Shown: in pieces, positions 7,481-17,295 of the stretch | Position numbering within the stretch: the first letter of the stretch is position 1 | How the letters are laid out: each line of letters begins with the position of its first letter | From: Clostridium brassicae | Lineage (GTDB): Bacteria; Bacillota; Clostridia; Clostridiales; Clostridiaceae | Direction: 5' to 3' | Length of the DNA: 64,000 nt | Assembly: GCF_026738875.1 (NCBI RefSeq) | Contig: NZ_JAPQFJ010000010.1 | Coordinates: 1 to 64,000 of the forward strand | The notes under the pieces: model-generated | What the model was told of the DNA's origin: nothing | What the model saw: the letters and a program-made list of their open reading frames with translations, nothing else | The model's database searches: none | Made by a program: the position numbers and the translations under genes

Positions 7481-8044
7481 GTGGAAACACTAAAATGTAT
7501 TATTTGTGGAATGAATATAAATGATAATAATTATAAGTTTAATAATAGTGCATTTATAGATGGAAATAAGAATGAGTATATAAGATATTGCCCTTTTTGT
7601 GGAGTAAATGAGGTTTATCTTAAAGAAAATGGGGAAACTTATAATGTAGAACTATCTTTGCTTAATGATAATACAATAAAAATACTTGATCATGCTATGA
7701 AACTTGAAGTGTTTAATGGAGATTTTTATGTAGAAGCCTCAAAGTTAGTGAAAGATACAGCATTAAAAAAAAGATTTTGGGATTTAAGTAAAATAGAATA
7801 TATGCATGCTAATATACACAAAAGATTAGGTAGCTTTAAGGAGTTACCACATCTTAATAAGCCTGATTATACAAGATACGTTACAGATAAAGAATTTTTA
7901 AAAGTTGCCAAACAAAGAGAAGAACATGCTGTAGCCTTTTACAATAAATATTCAAAGCAAGTAAGTAGTACAATAGTAGAGAAAGTATTAAAAGCTCTAT
8001 CAAAAGTAGAGAAAGAACACATAATTCTTGTAAATACTAAATAA
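7481..8044 (+). CDS. Reverse-rubrerythrin-like protein: zinc ribbon plus ferritin-like diiron domain
   Basis: The best start is GTG at 7481 (187 residues) with GGGGTGAAAAT upstream; an ATG at 7457 has a weaker site. Residues 1-45 hold two Cys pairs (CIICGM and CPFCG), a rubredoxin or zinc-ribbon fold. The rest is helical with diiron ligand motifs: a helix with KLEVFNGDFYVEAS, EYMH (ExxH), REEHAVAFY and EKEH (ExxH). Metal-binding domain first and ferritin-like domain second is the reverse rubrerythrin order. Rubrerythrins reduce peroxide in anaerobes, so an oxidative-stress role is likely but inferred. Confidence 0.7.
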   Translation: METLKCIICGMNINDNNYKFNNSAFIDGNKNEYIRYCPFCGVNEVYLKENGETYNVELSLLNDNTIKILDHAMKLEVFNGDFYVEASKLVKDTALKKRFWDLSKIEYMHANIHKRLGSFKELPHLNKPDYTRYVTDKEFLKVAKQREEHAVAFYNKYSKQVSSTIVEKVLKALSKVEKEHIILVNTK

Positions 8045-8056
8045 TATTATACATAT

Positions 8057-8100
8057 CCTCTTAATCTAAAAAATATATTTTAGACAAGAGGAATTTTTTT
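8057..8100 (+). terminator. Terminator abutting the next ribosome binding site
   Basis: CCTCTT..TCTAAAA pairs with TTTTAGA..AAGAGG, followed by seven T residues (8094-8100). The Shine-Dalgarno GGAGGA of the next gene starts at 8101, directly after the T run. Expression of the next gene may depend on readthrough or on a promoter overlapping the hairpin. Confidence 0.8.
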
Positions 8101-8109
8101 GGAGGAATT

Positions 8110-9441
8110 ATGGGTAAATTTTTGAAATCATTATTAGTAATTGCAATTTTTAGCTTTTTAGTAATACTTTTTAATAAATATTATTTTAAAGATTATAATA
8201 TAGAAGTAGTTGATAAAAATATGGAATGTAAACTTGAATACAAAGGCTTAAAAGATGCTGTTGATTTTACATTAGATGATAATGGAAATTATTATGTGGT
8301 TTTTAAAAATAAAATACAATATATAGATAGTCATGGGAAAAGCTATATTCTATTTGCGGATAATAATATGGATATTAACAGTATAGAATACTATAAAAAC
8401 AAATTGTATTTTACAAGTCTAAGTTCAGTGTATTCTTATGATTTATATAATAGAGAGTGTAAAGCTATAATAGATGATCTCCCTAATTTTGGGGATTATA
8501 ATAAAAGCCTTATAAAAGTTAATGGTGGATATTTGTATATAACAATAGGAGCAGCTACTAATTCAGGAATAGTAGGAAAAGATAATGAATGGATTAAGAA
8601 TAATCCATATAATCATGATATTTCCCCATATAAGATAGTACTTAATGGAATTAATTTTGAAAATGGTAAGACAGGAGCTTTTGTAAATTATGGGAGTAAG
8701 ACTATTCAAGGTCAAATAATACCAGGCCATTTCCCAGGAAATGCTTCTATAATTATGTATAATTTAGATAATGGTGTTTCTGGAACTTATGCTTGGGGGA
8801 TAAGAAATGTTAAGGGTATGGATTTTGATAGTAGAGGTAGAATTATAGCGTCAGTAGGTGGTATGGAAGATAGAGGTTTAAGACCTGTAAAAGGTGATAC
8901 AGATTATCTTTATGTTATTAAACAAAAATCTTGGTATGGATGGCCTGATTATAGTGGAGGAGATCCTTTAAATTCACCTAGATTTAAAGGAAGAAATAAT
9001 AAAAACATATCTTTTATACTAGACAACCATCCTACAACTAACCCAGGAGCTCCAGTATATGTCCATAAAAAATTAGATTCATTAAAAGGTGTTGCAGTAG
9101 ATAAGATAGGTGCTTTAGGTGAGATAGATGGCATTTATTTTTATGATGATGTAGACAAAAAAATATGCTATCTTAATGATAAGGGTGTATTAAAAGAAAA
9201 AATAAAATTTAATACTTATAGTAAAATTTCAAGCATTAAATATGTAAAAAATCAAATCATAATATTAGATTCGTCAAAAGGAAATTTGTTTAAATTAGGA
9301 TTATTAAACAAAGGTAATATAATAACTAATAATAAACCTGTAATATATTTTTTAATTATAAGTATTTTAATAACTATAATAAGCTTGTTGATAATGCTTG
9401 TAAAGATGAGGCATGATAATAGAAATAGTAATCTAAATTAA
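8110..9441 (+). CDS. Membrane-anchored sorbosone/glucose dehydrogenase-like beta-propeller protein
   Basis: A 443-residue protein with an N-terminal hydrophobic anchor (about 5-22) and a C-terminal membrane segment (about 408-432). The region between has the quinoprotein glucose/L-sorbosone dehydrogenase signature: TYAWGIRNVKGMDFDSRG, then SWYGWPDYSGGDP and PTTNPGAPVYV. The repeat blades and conserved WPDYSGGDP suggest a six-bladed propeller outside the membrane. True PQQ dehydrogenase activity is doubtful in a clostridium; sugar or wall polymer binding is possible. SD GGAGGA lies 3 bases before ATG. Confidence 0.7.
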   Translation: MGKFLKSLLVIAIFSFLVILFNKYYFKDYNIEVVDKNMECKLEYKGLKDAVDFTLDDNGNYYVVFKNKIQYIDSHGKSYILFADNNMDINSIEYYKNKLYFTSLSSVYSYDLYNRECKAIIDDLPNFGDYNKSLIKVNGGYLYITIGAATNSGIVGKDNEWIKNNPYNHDISPYKIVLNGINFENGKTGAFVNYGSKTIQGQIIPGHFPGNASIIMYNLDNGVSGTYAWGIRNVKGMDFDSRGRIIASVGGMEDRGLRPVKGDTDYLYVIKQKSWYGWPDYSGGDPLNSPRFKGRNNKNISFILDNHPTTNPGAPVYVHKKLDSLKGVAVDKIGALGEIDGIYFYDDVDKKICYLNDKGVLKEKIKFNTYSKISSIKYVKNQIIILDSSKGNLFKLGLLNKGNIITNNKPVIYFLIISILITIISLLIMLVKMRHDNRNSNLN

Positions 9442-9479
9442 TAAACTAGGTTTGACTAGGAATGAAATGGGGAATCTCT

Positions 9480-10193
9480 ATGAAGATGAGAATAGAAAAT
9501 ACTTTTGGAAAAACAATGAGAGGAGTTATGTTTGCAGTTAACCCTATTAAGAAAATAATTGTAAATACTCATTGCATGGCTCATAAATATATAAATAATA
9601 AGTCTATTGAACTTGTAAAAAAAGAAGGATACATTAAGGAATATGATTTTTTCACTAGATACAAATATGATTTTAATGAAGGAGTTACTTGGGCAGATCA
9701 AGATTTTAAAAGCTCTAATCATTTCTATCATTTTAGTAGTGGAAGAGGGCTATATGGATTTTCTAATGCTCTAGAGGAATGCGAAAAATACTATAAAAAA
9801 GCTAATAATTATTTAGAGGCTGGAGATATAAAAAAATCAGTGTTTTATTTTGGAGCAGCTTGTCATTTAATACAAGATGCAACCGTTCCTCAACATGCTA
9901 ATAAAAAATTATTGAAAGAACATAGAAAATTTGAATTATGGATAATAAGTAGGATTGCAATGGGATATCATTTTGAGGCAAAAAACAGTATAAAAAGATA
10001 CAAAGAAATAGCTGAATATATAAAAGGGAATGCTTTAATGGCTAATCAGATATACCTAAAAAATATAAATATTAAGAATGTAGACGATAGATATTCAAAA
10101 GTTGCTCAAGCTATAATACAAGAAGCTCAAATTACCACAGCGGGAATTATGTTGGACTTTTATGAAAAAGTAGAAAATGAAACCAAGATGTAA
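9480..10193 (+). CDS. Zinc-dependent phospholipase C family protein without a signal peptide
   Basis: Start chosen at ATG 9480 (237 residues) because GGGG lies 8 bases upstream; the frame is open from 9462. The fold matches the N-terminal zinc domain of clostridial alpha-toxin and Bacillus PLC. Visible ligands are NTHCMAH (H31), WADQDF with NHFYH, CHLIQDATVPQH (the HxxxDxxxPxH core) and EHRKFE. Unlike alpha-toxin there is no signal peptide, no mature N-terminal Trp (a zinc ligand in the toxin) and no C-terminal PLAT domain. Substrate and location are uncertain; it may be intracellular. Confidence 0.8.
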   Translation: MKMRIENTFGKTMRGVMFAVNPIKKIIVNTHCMAHKYINNKSIELVKKEGYIKEYDFFTRYKYDFNEGVTWADQDFKSSNHFYHFSSGRGLYGFSNALEECEKYYKKANNYLEAGDIKKSVFYFGAACHLIQDATVPQHANKKLLKEHRKFELWIISRIAMGYHFEAKNSIKRYKEIAEYIKGNALMANQIYLKNINIKNVDDRYSKVAQAIIQEAQITTAGIMLDFYEKVENETKM

Positions 10194-10198
10194 AACTA

Positions 10199-10237
10199 GA
10201 AACATTTCTTCCATTTAATGGAGGAGATGTTTCTTTT
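10199..10237 (+). terminator. Terminator after the phospholipase-like gene
   Basis: A 16-bp stem starting GAAACATTTC and ending GAGATGTTTC with a two-base loop and G-T pairs, followed by TTTT. Confidence 0.8.
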
Positions 10238-10306
10238 GTGTAGAAATCTATATTATAGTAATTGGAATAATACAATTATTACATTGTTAAAAGGGGGACA
10301 TAAAAT

Positions 10307-10843
10307 GTGAAGGAGGAAATTATAATAAGCATTAAAGATGAAAAACTCAATGGAAATTTATTAGATATAGGAACTTTAAATTATGGTATTATTTATAATA
10401 TATATAAATCTAATAATAAAGATTTTAAGGTAGAGTATGTAGATAGCAAAAAAAATAAGATTCCTATAAGTAAAGGGTGCTATGATATATGTACTTTATT
10501 TTTAGCTTTCAGCAACATAATGTTTAAAAAAAGTAAAAGGACATTATTACAAGAGATTTATTCATATTTAAAGGAAGATGGTTATATATACATTTGGGAT
10601 ATAGATAAAAAGTTTGGGGAAATTTTAGATGGTAATGTAAAAGTTCTGATGGATAATAATAAGGTTAAAGAATTTACTATAAAAGACTATAATATACTTA
10701 AGGATAGTTCTGAAAAAAGTATTTTTGATTTAGTAAATAAATATTTTGACATAATATATGCAAAAAAATTTAGTAAAGTATATTGCATAAAGGCACGAAA
10801 GAAAAGGAGAATAGAAAATGAAGGTGACAGTAGTTGGCATTAA
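10307..10843 (+). CDS. Methyltransferase-like protein overlapping the radical SAM gene
   Basis: A 178-residue protein starting at GTG (AAGGGGGAC upstream). NLLDIGTLNYG near 20 resembles motif I of class I SAM-dependent methyltransferases, and GCYDICTLFLAFSNI resembles the following acidic/hydrophobic motif. LLQEIYSYLKEDGYIYIWDI looks like the beta-5 region. It is shorter than typical enzymes (about 200-250), the motif I glycines are incomplete and the substrate part is reduced. The end overlaps the next gene by 26 bases, so translation is coupled. Function unknown. Confidence 0.6.
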   Translation: MKEEIIISIKDEKLNGNLLDIGTLNYGIIYNIYKSNNKDFKVEYVDSKKNKIPISKGCYDICTLFLAFSNIMFKKSKRTLLQEIYSYLKEDGYIYIWDIDKKFGEILDGNVKVLMDNNKVKEFTIKDYNILKDSSEKSIFDLVNKYFDIIYAKKFSKVYCIKARKKRRIENEGDSSWH

Positions 10844-12530
10844 CGCAAAATTTATTCATTCTAATTTAGCAGTAAGATATTTAAAAGCCTATACTAAGGA
10901 TTTGGATTATCAATGCAGCATAAGAGAATTTTCAATAAATGATAGAATTGAGAGGGTAGTAGAAGAACTTATAAAAGAAGAGTCTGATATTATTGCATTC
11001 TCATGCTACATATGGAATATCGAATTCATTAAAGCTGTAGCTAATATTATTAAGATTATAAATAAAGATATTGAAATAATATATGGTGGACCAGAAGTGA
11101 GTTTTAATGGAAAAGATTTTCTAGAAAATAATCCAGGAGAATACTTAATAGAAGGGGAAGGGGAAAATACTTTTAGAGAATTAATTTTGTATAAGCTTGA
11201 GTTTAAGAAAGATTCAAATAGAGAAAAAGGCTCAAATTTAGGAGTGTTATTGAAAGGCATTAAAGGCTTATATTATAAGGAACGAAATAAAGTTTATTAT
11301 GGTGGAATAAGGCCTAACATGGATATAAATGATGTAGTGTTTTCTTACACTAAGGAAGAAGAATTAGATAATAAAATTGTATATTATGAAGCTTCGAGGG
11401 GATGCCCTTTTGGATGCAAATATTGTCTTTCTTCTGTAGACAGGAAGGTTAGATTTAGGGATATAGAAAAAGTAAAGTCTGAGTTGAAATTTTTAATAGA
11501 CAAAAAAGTTAGGCTCATAAAATTTGTAGATAGAACTTTTAATTGTAAGGAAAGTTTTGCTATGGACATATGGAAATTTATAATAGAACAGAATACAGAG
11601 ACTAAATTTCATTTTGAAATATCTGCAGATCTTTTAACAGAAGATGAGATTAATCTTTTATCAAAGGCTCCAAAAGGTAGGATACAATTTGAAGTAGGTG
11701 TTCAAACTACAAATAATGAGATATTAAAGAACATAGATAGACATGTAAATTTTAGTAAGATAAAAGAAAAAGTAGAGGAAGTTAAAAAGCTAAAAAATAT
11801 AAGTCAACATTTAGACCTTATAGCAGGACTTCCAGGAGAGGATTTTCAGTCTTTTAAAAATTCTTTTAACAATATATATATAATGGAGCCAGAAGAGATA
11901 CAGCTAGGGTTTTTAAAAATACTAAAAGGTTCACCTATGTCTAAAGAAGCTTCAAAATGGGGCATGAAGTATTCACCATATCCTCCTTATGAAATATTAA
12001 AGACAAATAAAATAAGCTATTTAGAATTAATAGAGTTAAAAAAAGTAGAGGCTGTTGTAGATAAATATTATAATTCAGGTAAATTTAGTACAATTTTAAA
12101 ATATTTTATACCTAAATTTAGTACTCCTTTTGATTTTTACTATTCTTTGGGAATGTTTTTTCAAGAAAAAGGGTATTTTGATAGAAATATTTCAGCTTCT
12201 GACTATTATAATGTATTTCTAGAATTCAATTGTGAAAAACTAAAGGAGAATAATTTTATTTTAAGAGAATTAATAAAATATGACTATCTAATGTTTAATA
12301 AAAAACGAGGAATACCAAGTTTTTTAAAAGACCAAATTAGTAAAGCAGAAATTAAGTTGATTAAAGACAAGATTTTACAAAGAGGATTCAATTTCGAAAA
12401 AAATGGTTATCATATTGAAAAATTTAACATTGATGTGTTAAACTTTATTAATAATAGTAATATTTTAAAAAAGGAAACATATTTAGTATACAATCATAAT
12501 GATTTCCAAAAAATCCAATATGTAGATTGA
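10818..12530 (+). CDS. B12-binding domain radical SAM protein
   Basis: A 570-residue protein. Residues 1-130 form a Rossmann-like cobalamin-binding domain (starts MKVTVVGINAKFIHSN; EIIYGGPEVSFNG near the nucleotide pocket). The radical SAM core has CPFGCKYC with Cys 196, 200 and 203 for the 4Fe-4S cluster, and a later LIAGLPGED motif. The C-terminal third matches the region called DUF4080 in clostridial and Bacillus homologues. Substrates of this family are unknown to me. ATG has AGGAGAAT upstream, inside the preceding gene. Confidence 0.85.
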   Translation: MKVTVVGINAKFIHSNLAVRYLKAYTKDLDYQCSIREFSINDRIERVVEELIKEESDIIAFSCYIWNIEFIKAVANIIKIINKDIEIIYGGPEVSFNGKDFLENNPGEYLIEGEGENTFRELILYKLEFKKDSNREKGSNLGVLLKGIKGLYYKERNKVYYGGIRPNMDINDVVFSYTKEEELDNKIVYYEASRGCPFGCKYCLSSVDRKVRFRDIEKVKSELKFLIDKKVRLIKFVDRTFNCKESFAMDIWKFIIEQNTETKFHFEISADLLTEDEINLLSKAPKGRIQFEVGVQTTNNEILKNIDRHVNFSKIKEKVEEVKKLKNISQHLDLIAGLPGEDFQSFKNSFNNIYIMEPEEIQLGFLKILKGSPMSKEASKWGMKYSPYPPYEILKTNKISYLELIELKKVEAVVDKYYNSGKFSTILKYFIPKFSTPFDFYYSLGMFFQEKGYFDRNISASDYYNVFLEFNCEKLKENNFILRELIKYDYLMFNKKRGIPSFLKDQISKAEIKLIKDKILQRGFNFEKNGYHIEKFNIDVLNFINNSNILKKETYLVYNHNDFQKIQYVD

Positions 12531-12628
12531 ATATTTATGTATTTAGTCAGACAATTTATGAAGATTATAAAAATTTAATCAATTGTGTATTGGTAAGAAA
12601 ATTGGCGATACTTATCGAAAACTTATTT

Positions 12629-12668
12629 AATTTTCAAAAAAATAATAATTTTGAAAATTGAATTTTGT
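12629..12668 (+). terminator. Probable terminator after the radical SAM gene
   Basis: AATTTTCAAAA (12629-12639) pairs with TTTTGAAAATT (12649-12659), followed by GAATTTTGTT. The stem is all but G/C-free, so strength is uncertain. Confidence 0.5.
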
Positions 12669-12730
12669 TATATAACAGTATTATAATCATTATAAGTAAA
12701 TTGTTATAAATACCATATAAAGTGTAAATG

Positions 12731-12772
12731 ATAATGCATTTAATGTAATATTATCTACATTAAATGCATTAT
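12731..12772 (+). repeat. Perfect 17-bp inverted repeat before the V-ATPase operon
   Basis: ATAATGCATTTAATGTA (12731-12747) and TACATTAAATGCATTAT (12756-12772) are exact complements around an 8-base loop, 43 bases before the first V-ATPase start. No T run follows, so it is not a normal terminator. It could be an operator or an mRNA-stabilising hairpin. The operon's terminator (21448-21492) uses a similar ATGCAT-based stem. Confidence 0.75.
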
Positions 12773-12814
12773 ATAAAATTAAATAACTCTTTAAAATAAA
12801 AAGGTGGTGATAAT

Positions 12815-13141
12815 TTGGCAATTGAAGCAATTAATGAAATTAAATCAGCAGAGGAAAAGGCGTATGAGACAATAAAAAATGCGCAAAGTGAAAGTAATGC
12901 AATCATTAAAGAGGCGGAAGCTAAAGCATTAGATGAATATAAAAAGGTTTTAGCTGAAGCTAAATTGCAGGGAAAGAAAATTATGGATGATGCTGTAGAA
13001 GAAGCACAAAAGAAAACAGTTCCAATATTGGAAAAAGGAGGAAAAGAAACTGATAGTATAAAAAATGTCCTTGAGGAAAGATTCAATAAGGCAGTGAATT
13101 TAGTAATTGAGAGGATAGTGAATGTAAATGGCAATAGTTAA
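12815..13141 (+). CDS. ntpF: V-type ATPase subunit H/NtpF-like (peripheral stalk)
   Basis: A 108-residue, highly charged, coiled-coil protein rich in Ala, Glu and Lys, typical of the small stalk subunit that opens archaeal/bacterial V-ATPase operons and pairs with subunit E. Start is TTG with AAGGTGGTGA upstream. Its end overlaps the subunit I gene by 14 bases. Confidence 0.82.
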   Translation: MAIEAINEIKSAEEKAYETIKNAQSESNAIIKEAEAKALDEYKKVLAEAKLQGKKIMDDAVEEAQKKTVPILEKGGKETDSIKNVLEERFNKAVNLVIERIVNVNGNS

Positions 13142-15086
13142 GATGAATAAATTCACATTATTTGCCTTTCAAAATGAAAAAGAAACTTTACTTAAAAATT
13201 TACAGAAATTTGAAGGTGTGGAGTTTGTAAATCTTCAAAGTAAATTGGAAAACGATGAGTTTAGTTTCTTAAAAAGTGCTGTGGAGGAAAAGGATATCCT
13301 TCAAAGAGAGAATGAATTATCTAAGATAAAGTTTTCATTGGATTTTTTAAATAATTATATAGATGAGGAGAAAGGACTCCAAGCACTTAAAAAAGGCAAA
13401 AAAAGTATTACTTTTGAGGAACTTGAAAATTCAATAAAGGGAATAGACTGGATATCTATTTACGAAGATTTAAAGAATAAAGAAGAAAATCAAAATGCCC
13501 TTTCTAATGAGAAAACTAAGTTAGAATCAGAAATTGAAGCGCTTTTGCCTTGGGTTAGTTTCAATTGTCCTTTTAAAGACCTTAGAAGTTTAAAATATAC
13601 TTCTTACTTTATTGGAACAATACCAAATAATTTAAAAGATTCTTTTGTAGAAGAGTTTAATAATGAGGTTGGCTTTTCCTATGTAGAATTAATAAATGAG
13701 GGAAAAGAAGAGGTTTATATTTTAGCTTTAGTAATTAAGGAATTAGAAGAAAATGCTTTTGAAATATTGAAAAAGTATGGATTTAGCAAGGCAAATTTTA
13801 ATTATGATGAAAGTCCTAAAGATATAATAAAAGCTTGTGAAGATAGAATTAGTAAAATAAACAATGAAAGAGAAACTAACATAAAATCTTTAAAAGAAAT
13901 GAATGACTATTATGAAAAAATGAAGTTAGTTTATGAATACTATTCTAACTATCTTGAAAGAGCTAAGGTTACTGAAAATTTCTTAAAGACAAAAGAAATT
14001 GTTGTAATAGAGGGATGGAATACTCTATCTTCAAATTCTGAATTAGAGGAAGTTATAAAGAATATTGCAAAAGAAAATTATTATCTAGAATTTAAAGAAG
14101 TTGAGGAAAATGACAAAGTTCCAATATTATTAAAAAATAATGGATTTGTTGAACCTTTTGAAAGTATAACTGAGATGTATTCAATGCCAAAGTATAAGGA
14201 AATTGATCCTACACCTGTAATGTCACTATTTTATTTTGTATTCTTTGGAATGATGCTTTCAGATGCAGGATATGGTGTAGTTATGGTAATTGCAACTGCA
14301 CTAGCATTGAAATTATTAAAGCTTGAAAAAGCTACAAAAAACTTTATGAAACTATTCCTATATCTTGGAATATCTACAGTTATATGGGGTGCTATATATG
14401 GAGGATGGTTTGGAGATGCTCCAGCTCAGTTCTTAGGTAAACCTGCACCTTATTTAATAAGTGTATCAGATGAGATAATGAAAGTTTTTGGAATGGCAAT
14501 AGCTTTTGGAGTAGTCCATATAATTGTGGGACTTGCAATGAAAGCCTATATATTAATAAGGGATAAAAAATATTTAGATGCATTGTTTGATGTAGGATTT
14601 TGGTATATATCTCTTGGTGGAATATTTATGATGTTTGTAGAAAGTTTAAGTTCAACAGGTAAGATACTTACTATAATTGGTTTTGTTGGACTTGTTTTAA
14701 CACAAGGAAGAGATGCTCCAACTATAGGTGGTAAAATAGGTGGAGGAATATATGGACTTTATGGAATAACAAGTTATATTGGAGATTTTGTTTCTTATTC
14801 AAGGCTTTTAGCATTAGGACTTGCTACAGGATTTATAGCAAACGCATTCAATCTCATGATAAACTTGATTCCAGGAGCTGCTAAATTTATTGTAGGACCA
14901 ATTATTTTTATCGTAGGACATTTATTTAATTTAGGTATTAACGCTTTAGGTTCATATGTGCACTCGAGTAGATTACAATACCTTGAATTTTTCAATAAGT
15001 TTTATGAAGGTGGAGGAAAGAAATTTACTCCATTTAAATCACAAAGCAAGTTTGTTAATGTTACAAATAAAAAGGTTAATGCTTGA
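13128..15086 (+). CDS. ntpI: V-type ATPase subunit I/a (membrane stator)
   Basis: A 652-residue subunit: a long cytoplasmic N-terminal half with coiled coils (about 1-340) and a C-terminal half with seven or eight membrane segments (about 355-630). SYSRLLALGLATGF carries the arginine essential for ion release in this family; HSSRLQYLEFFNKFYEGGG is the conserved C-terminal block. It forms the ion half-channels against the proteolipid ring. Usual length is 640-670, so it is complete. Confidence 0.95.
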   Translation: MAIVKMNKFTLFAFQNEKETLLKNLQKFEGVEFVNLQSKLENDEFSFLKSAVEEKDILQRENELSKIKFSLDFLNNYIDEEKGLQALKKGKKSITFEELENSIKGIDWISIYEDLKNKEENQNALSNEKTKLESEIEALLPWVSFNCPFKDLRSLKYTSYFIGTIPNNLKDSFVEEFNNEVGFSYVELINEGKEEVYILALVIKELEENAFEILKKYGFSKANFNYDESPKDIIKACEDRISKINNERETNIKSLKEMNDYYEKMKLVYEYYSNYLERAKVTENFLKTKEIVVIEGWNTLSSNSELEEVIKNIAKENYYLEFKEVEENDKVPILLKNNGFVEPFESITEMYSMPKYKEIDPTPVMSLFYFVFFGMMLSDAGYGVVMVIATALALKLLKLEKATKNFMKLFLYLGISTVIWGAIYGGWFGDAPAQFLGKPAPYLISVSDEIMKVFGMAIAFGVVHIIVGLAMKAYILIRDKKYLDALFDVGFWYISLGGIFMMFVESLSSTGKILTIIGFVGLVLTQGRDAPTIGGKIGGGIYGLYGITSYIGDFVSYSRLLALGLATGFIANAFNLMINLIPGAAKFIVGPIIFIVGHLFNLGINALGSYVHSSRLQYLEFFNKFYEGGGKKFTPFKSQSKFVNVTNKKVNA

Positions 15087-15149
15087 TAATTTCAAGATTG
15101 TGAAAATTTTGAATAAAAAAATAAACATTATTCTAACAATAACTAATAA

Positions 15150-15659
<510 letters not shown>

Positions 15660-15682
15660 AAAAGGTTAGGATGTGAATAGGA

Positions 15683-16279
15683 ATGTCTAATATAAATAAT
15701 TTGACATCTAAAATAATAGAAGATGCTAATAACGCTGCAAAAAATTTAATAGAAGAAGCTAGGAATAAAGAAAAAAAACTAATCGAGAAGAAAATATTTG
15801 AAGCTGAAAAAGAAAAAGAGATAATTATTTCAAAAGCTCAATCAGAAGCGAAATCTAGAGGAGAAAGAATTATATCTAATGCTCAGCTTCAAGTAAGAAA
15901 TATGAAACTTCAAGTTAAGGGAGAAATGTTAAATAGCGTATTTGAAAAGGCGTTAGAAGAGTTAAAGAAAATTTCTAAAGAAGATCACTTGAAGTTTATA
16001 AAGAATAGTATTTTATCAATGGATATAGACGGAGATGAAGATATAATAGTTGGAAAAGATAATGATGCAGTAACTCCTGATTTTATAAGCGAACTAAATA
16101 AAGCCTTGATAGTTAAGGGTAAAAGAGGAGAGTTAAAGTTAAGCTCGGAAAAAAGAGACATAGAAGGAGGATATATTTTATCTAAAGGAGGTATTGAAAT
16201 CAATAGTACCTTTGATACTTTAATTATGTCTTCTAGAGATGAGCTTGAGGCCGAAGTTATGGGTGCTTTGTTTAGCTAA
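15683..16279 (+). CDS. ntpE: V-type ATPase subunit E (peripheral stalk)
   Basis: A 198-residue protein with a long N-terminal coiled coil (about 1-90) and a globular C-terminal half with GGYILSKGGIEINSTFDTLI, the conserved core of V-ATPase subunit E. It pairs with the small NtpF subunit to hold the catalytic head still. It lies 23 bases after subunit K. Confidence 0.92.
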   Translation: MSNINNLTSKIIEDANNAAKNLIEEARNKEKKLIEKKIFEAEKEKEIIISKAQSEAKSRGERIISNAQLQVRNMKLQVKGEMLNSVFEKALEELKKISKEDHLKFIKNSILSMDIDGDEDIIVGKDNDAVTPDFISELNKALIVKGKRGELKLSSEKRDIEGGYILSKGGIEINSTFDTLIMSSRDELEAEVMGALFS

Positions 16280-16293
16280 AGGAGGATTACTTA

Positions 16294-17295
16294 ATGAGTA
16301 ATATGGAATATGTGAGAGCTGTACCGAGAATAAGGTCTATAGAGAATAGACTCCTTGACAGAGCTAAAATAGAAAGAATGATAGAAGGTAATTCTGCAGA
16401 AGAAACTTTCAAGATACTTCAAGAAACAGAGTATGGTACATTGATGAATAATATTAAAAGACCAGAGGATTATGAAATAATTTTAAGTGAGGAATTAAAA
16501 AAACTTTATTCATTTATGTATGAAATAGCTCCTGATAAAAATTTAATAGACATAATGAGTATCAGATATGATTATCATAATATAAAAGTTCTTTTAAAAG
16601 AAAAAGCTTTAAATAAAGAATTAAGCTATCTTTTAATCCCTGTTGGAACAATACCTGTTGATGAAATGAAGGATTATGTTTTAACAGATGAGAATAAGGA
16701 TTTAGCTCCTTTAATGAGAGATGCTATTGAAGAAACAGAAGCAGCCTTTGAGGAAACTAAAGATCCTCAACAGATAGATATAATCCTTGATAAATACATG
16801 TATAAGGATATGTTTTCTAGGGCAGAAAAATTACAGGAATCATATCTATTAGAATTTTTAAATAAGAATGTGGATCTTATAAATTTGAAGACTTTACTTA
16901 GAGTTAAAAAGCAAAACAAATCTAGAAAATTCTTAGAGGAAGTTTTAATAGAAGGCGGTAAGTTGGAAAAAGAAGTTTTAATTGATATGCTAAATGGATC
17001 TAATGAAAATATTGTAAGTAGGTTACAATATAGTGACTATAATGAAATTATAAAGGCTGGAATGGATGAATACCTTCAAAGTGGTAAATTGAATGTGTTA
17101 GAAAAATTAAGTGATAATTTCATTATGGATTTTATAAAAGATTCAAAATATGTTAGTTTTGGAATAGAACCTTTACTTGCCTATATCTTCGCTAAAGAAA
17201 ATGAAATAAAAATAGTAAGGATTATAATGGTTGGAAAACTTAATAATATCGCCGGAGATGTTATAAGAGAAAGGCTGCGTGATATTTATGTATAA
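16294..17295 (+). CDS. ntpC: V-type ATPase subunit C/d (rotor-ring adaptor)
   Basis: A 333-residue helical subunit that seats the central stalk on the proteolipid ring. The start ([19 protein letters not shown]) and the end ([16 protein letters not shown]) match the family; no Walker motifs or membrane segments. AAAGGAGG lies just before ATG. Confidence 0.93.
   Translation: MSNMEYVRAVPRIRSIENRLLDRAKIERMIEGNSAEETFKILQETEYGTLMNNIKRPEDYEIILSEELKKLYSFMYEIAPDKNLIDIMSIRYDYHNIKVLLKEKALNKELSYLLIPVGTIPVDEMKDYVLTDENKDLAPLMRDAIEETEAAFEETKDPQQIDIILDKYMYKDMFSRAEKLQESYLLEFLNKNVDLINLKTLLRVKKQNKSRKFLEEVLIEGGKLEKEVLIDMLNGSNENIVSRLQYSDYNEIIKAGMDEYLQSGKLNVLEKLSDNFIMDFIKDSKYVSFGIEPLLAYIFAKENEIKIVRIIMVGKLNNIAGDVIRERLRDIYV

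Noticed and set aside
9456-9731. Minus-strand frame opposite the phospholipase-like gene
   Set aside because: It overlaps the conserved zinc-ligand coding region of the plus-strand gene and lacks a ribosome site.
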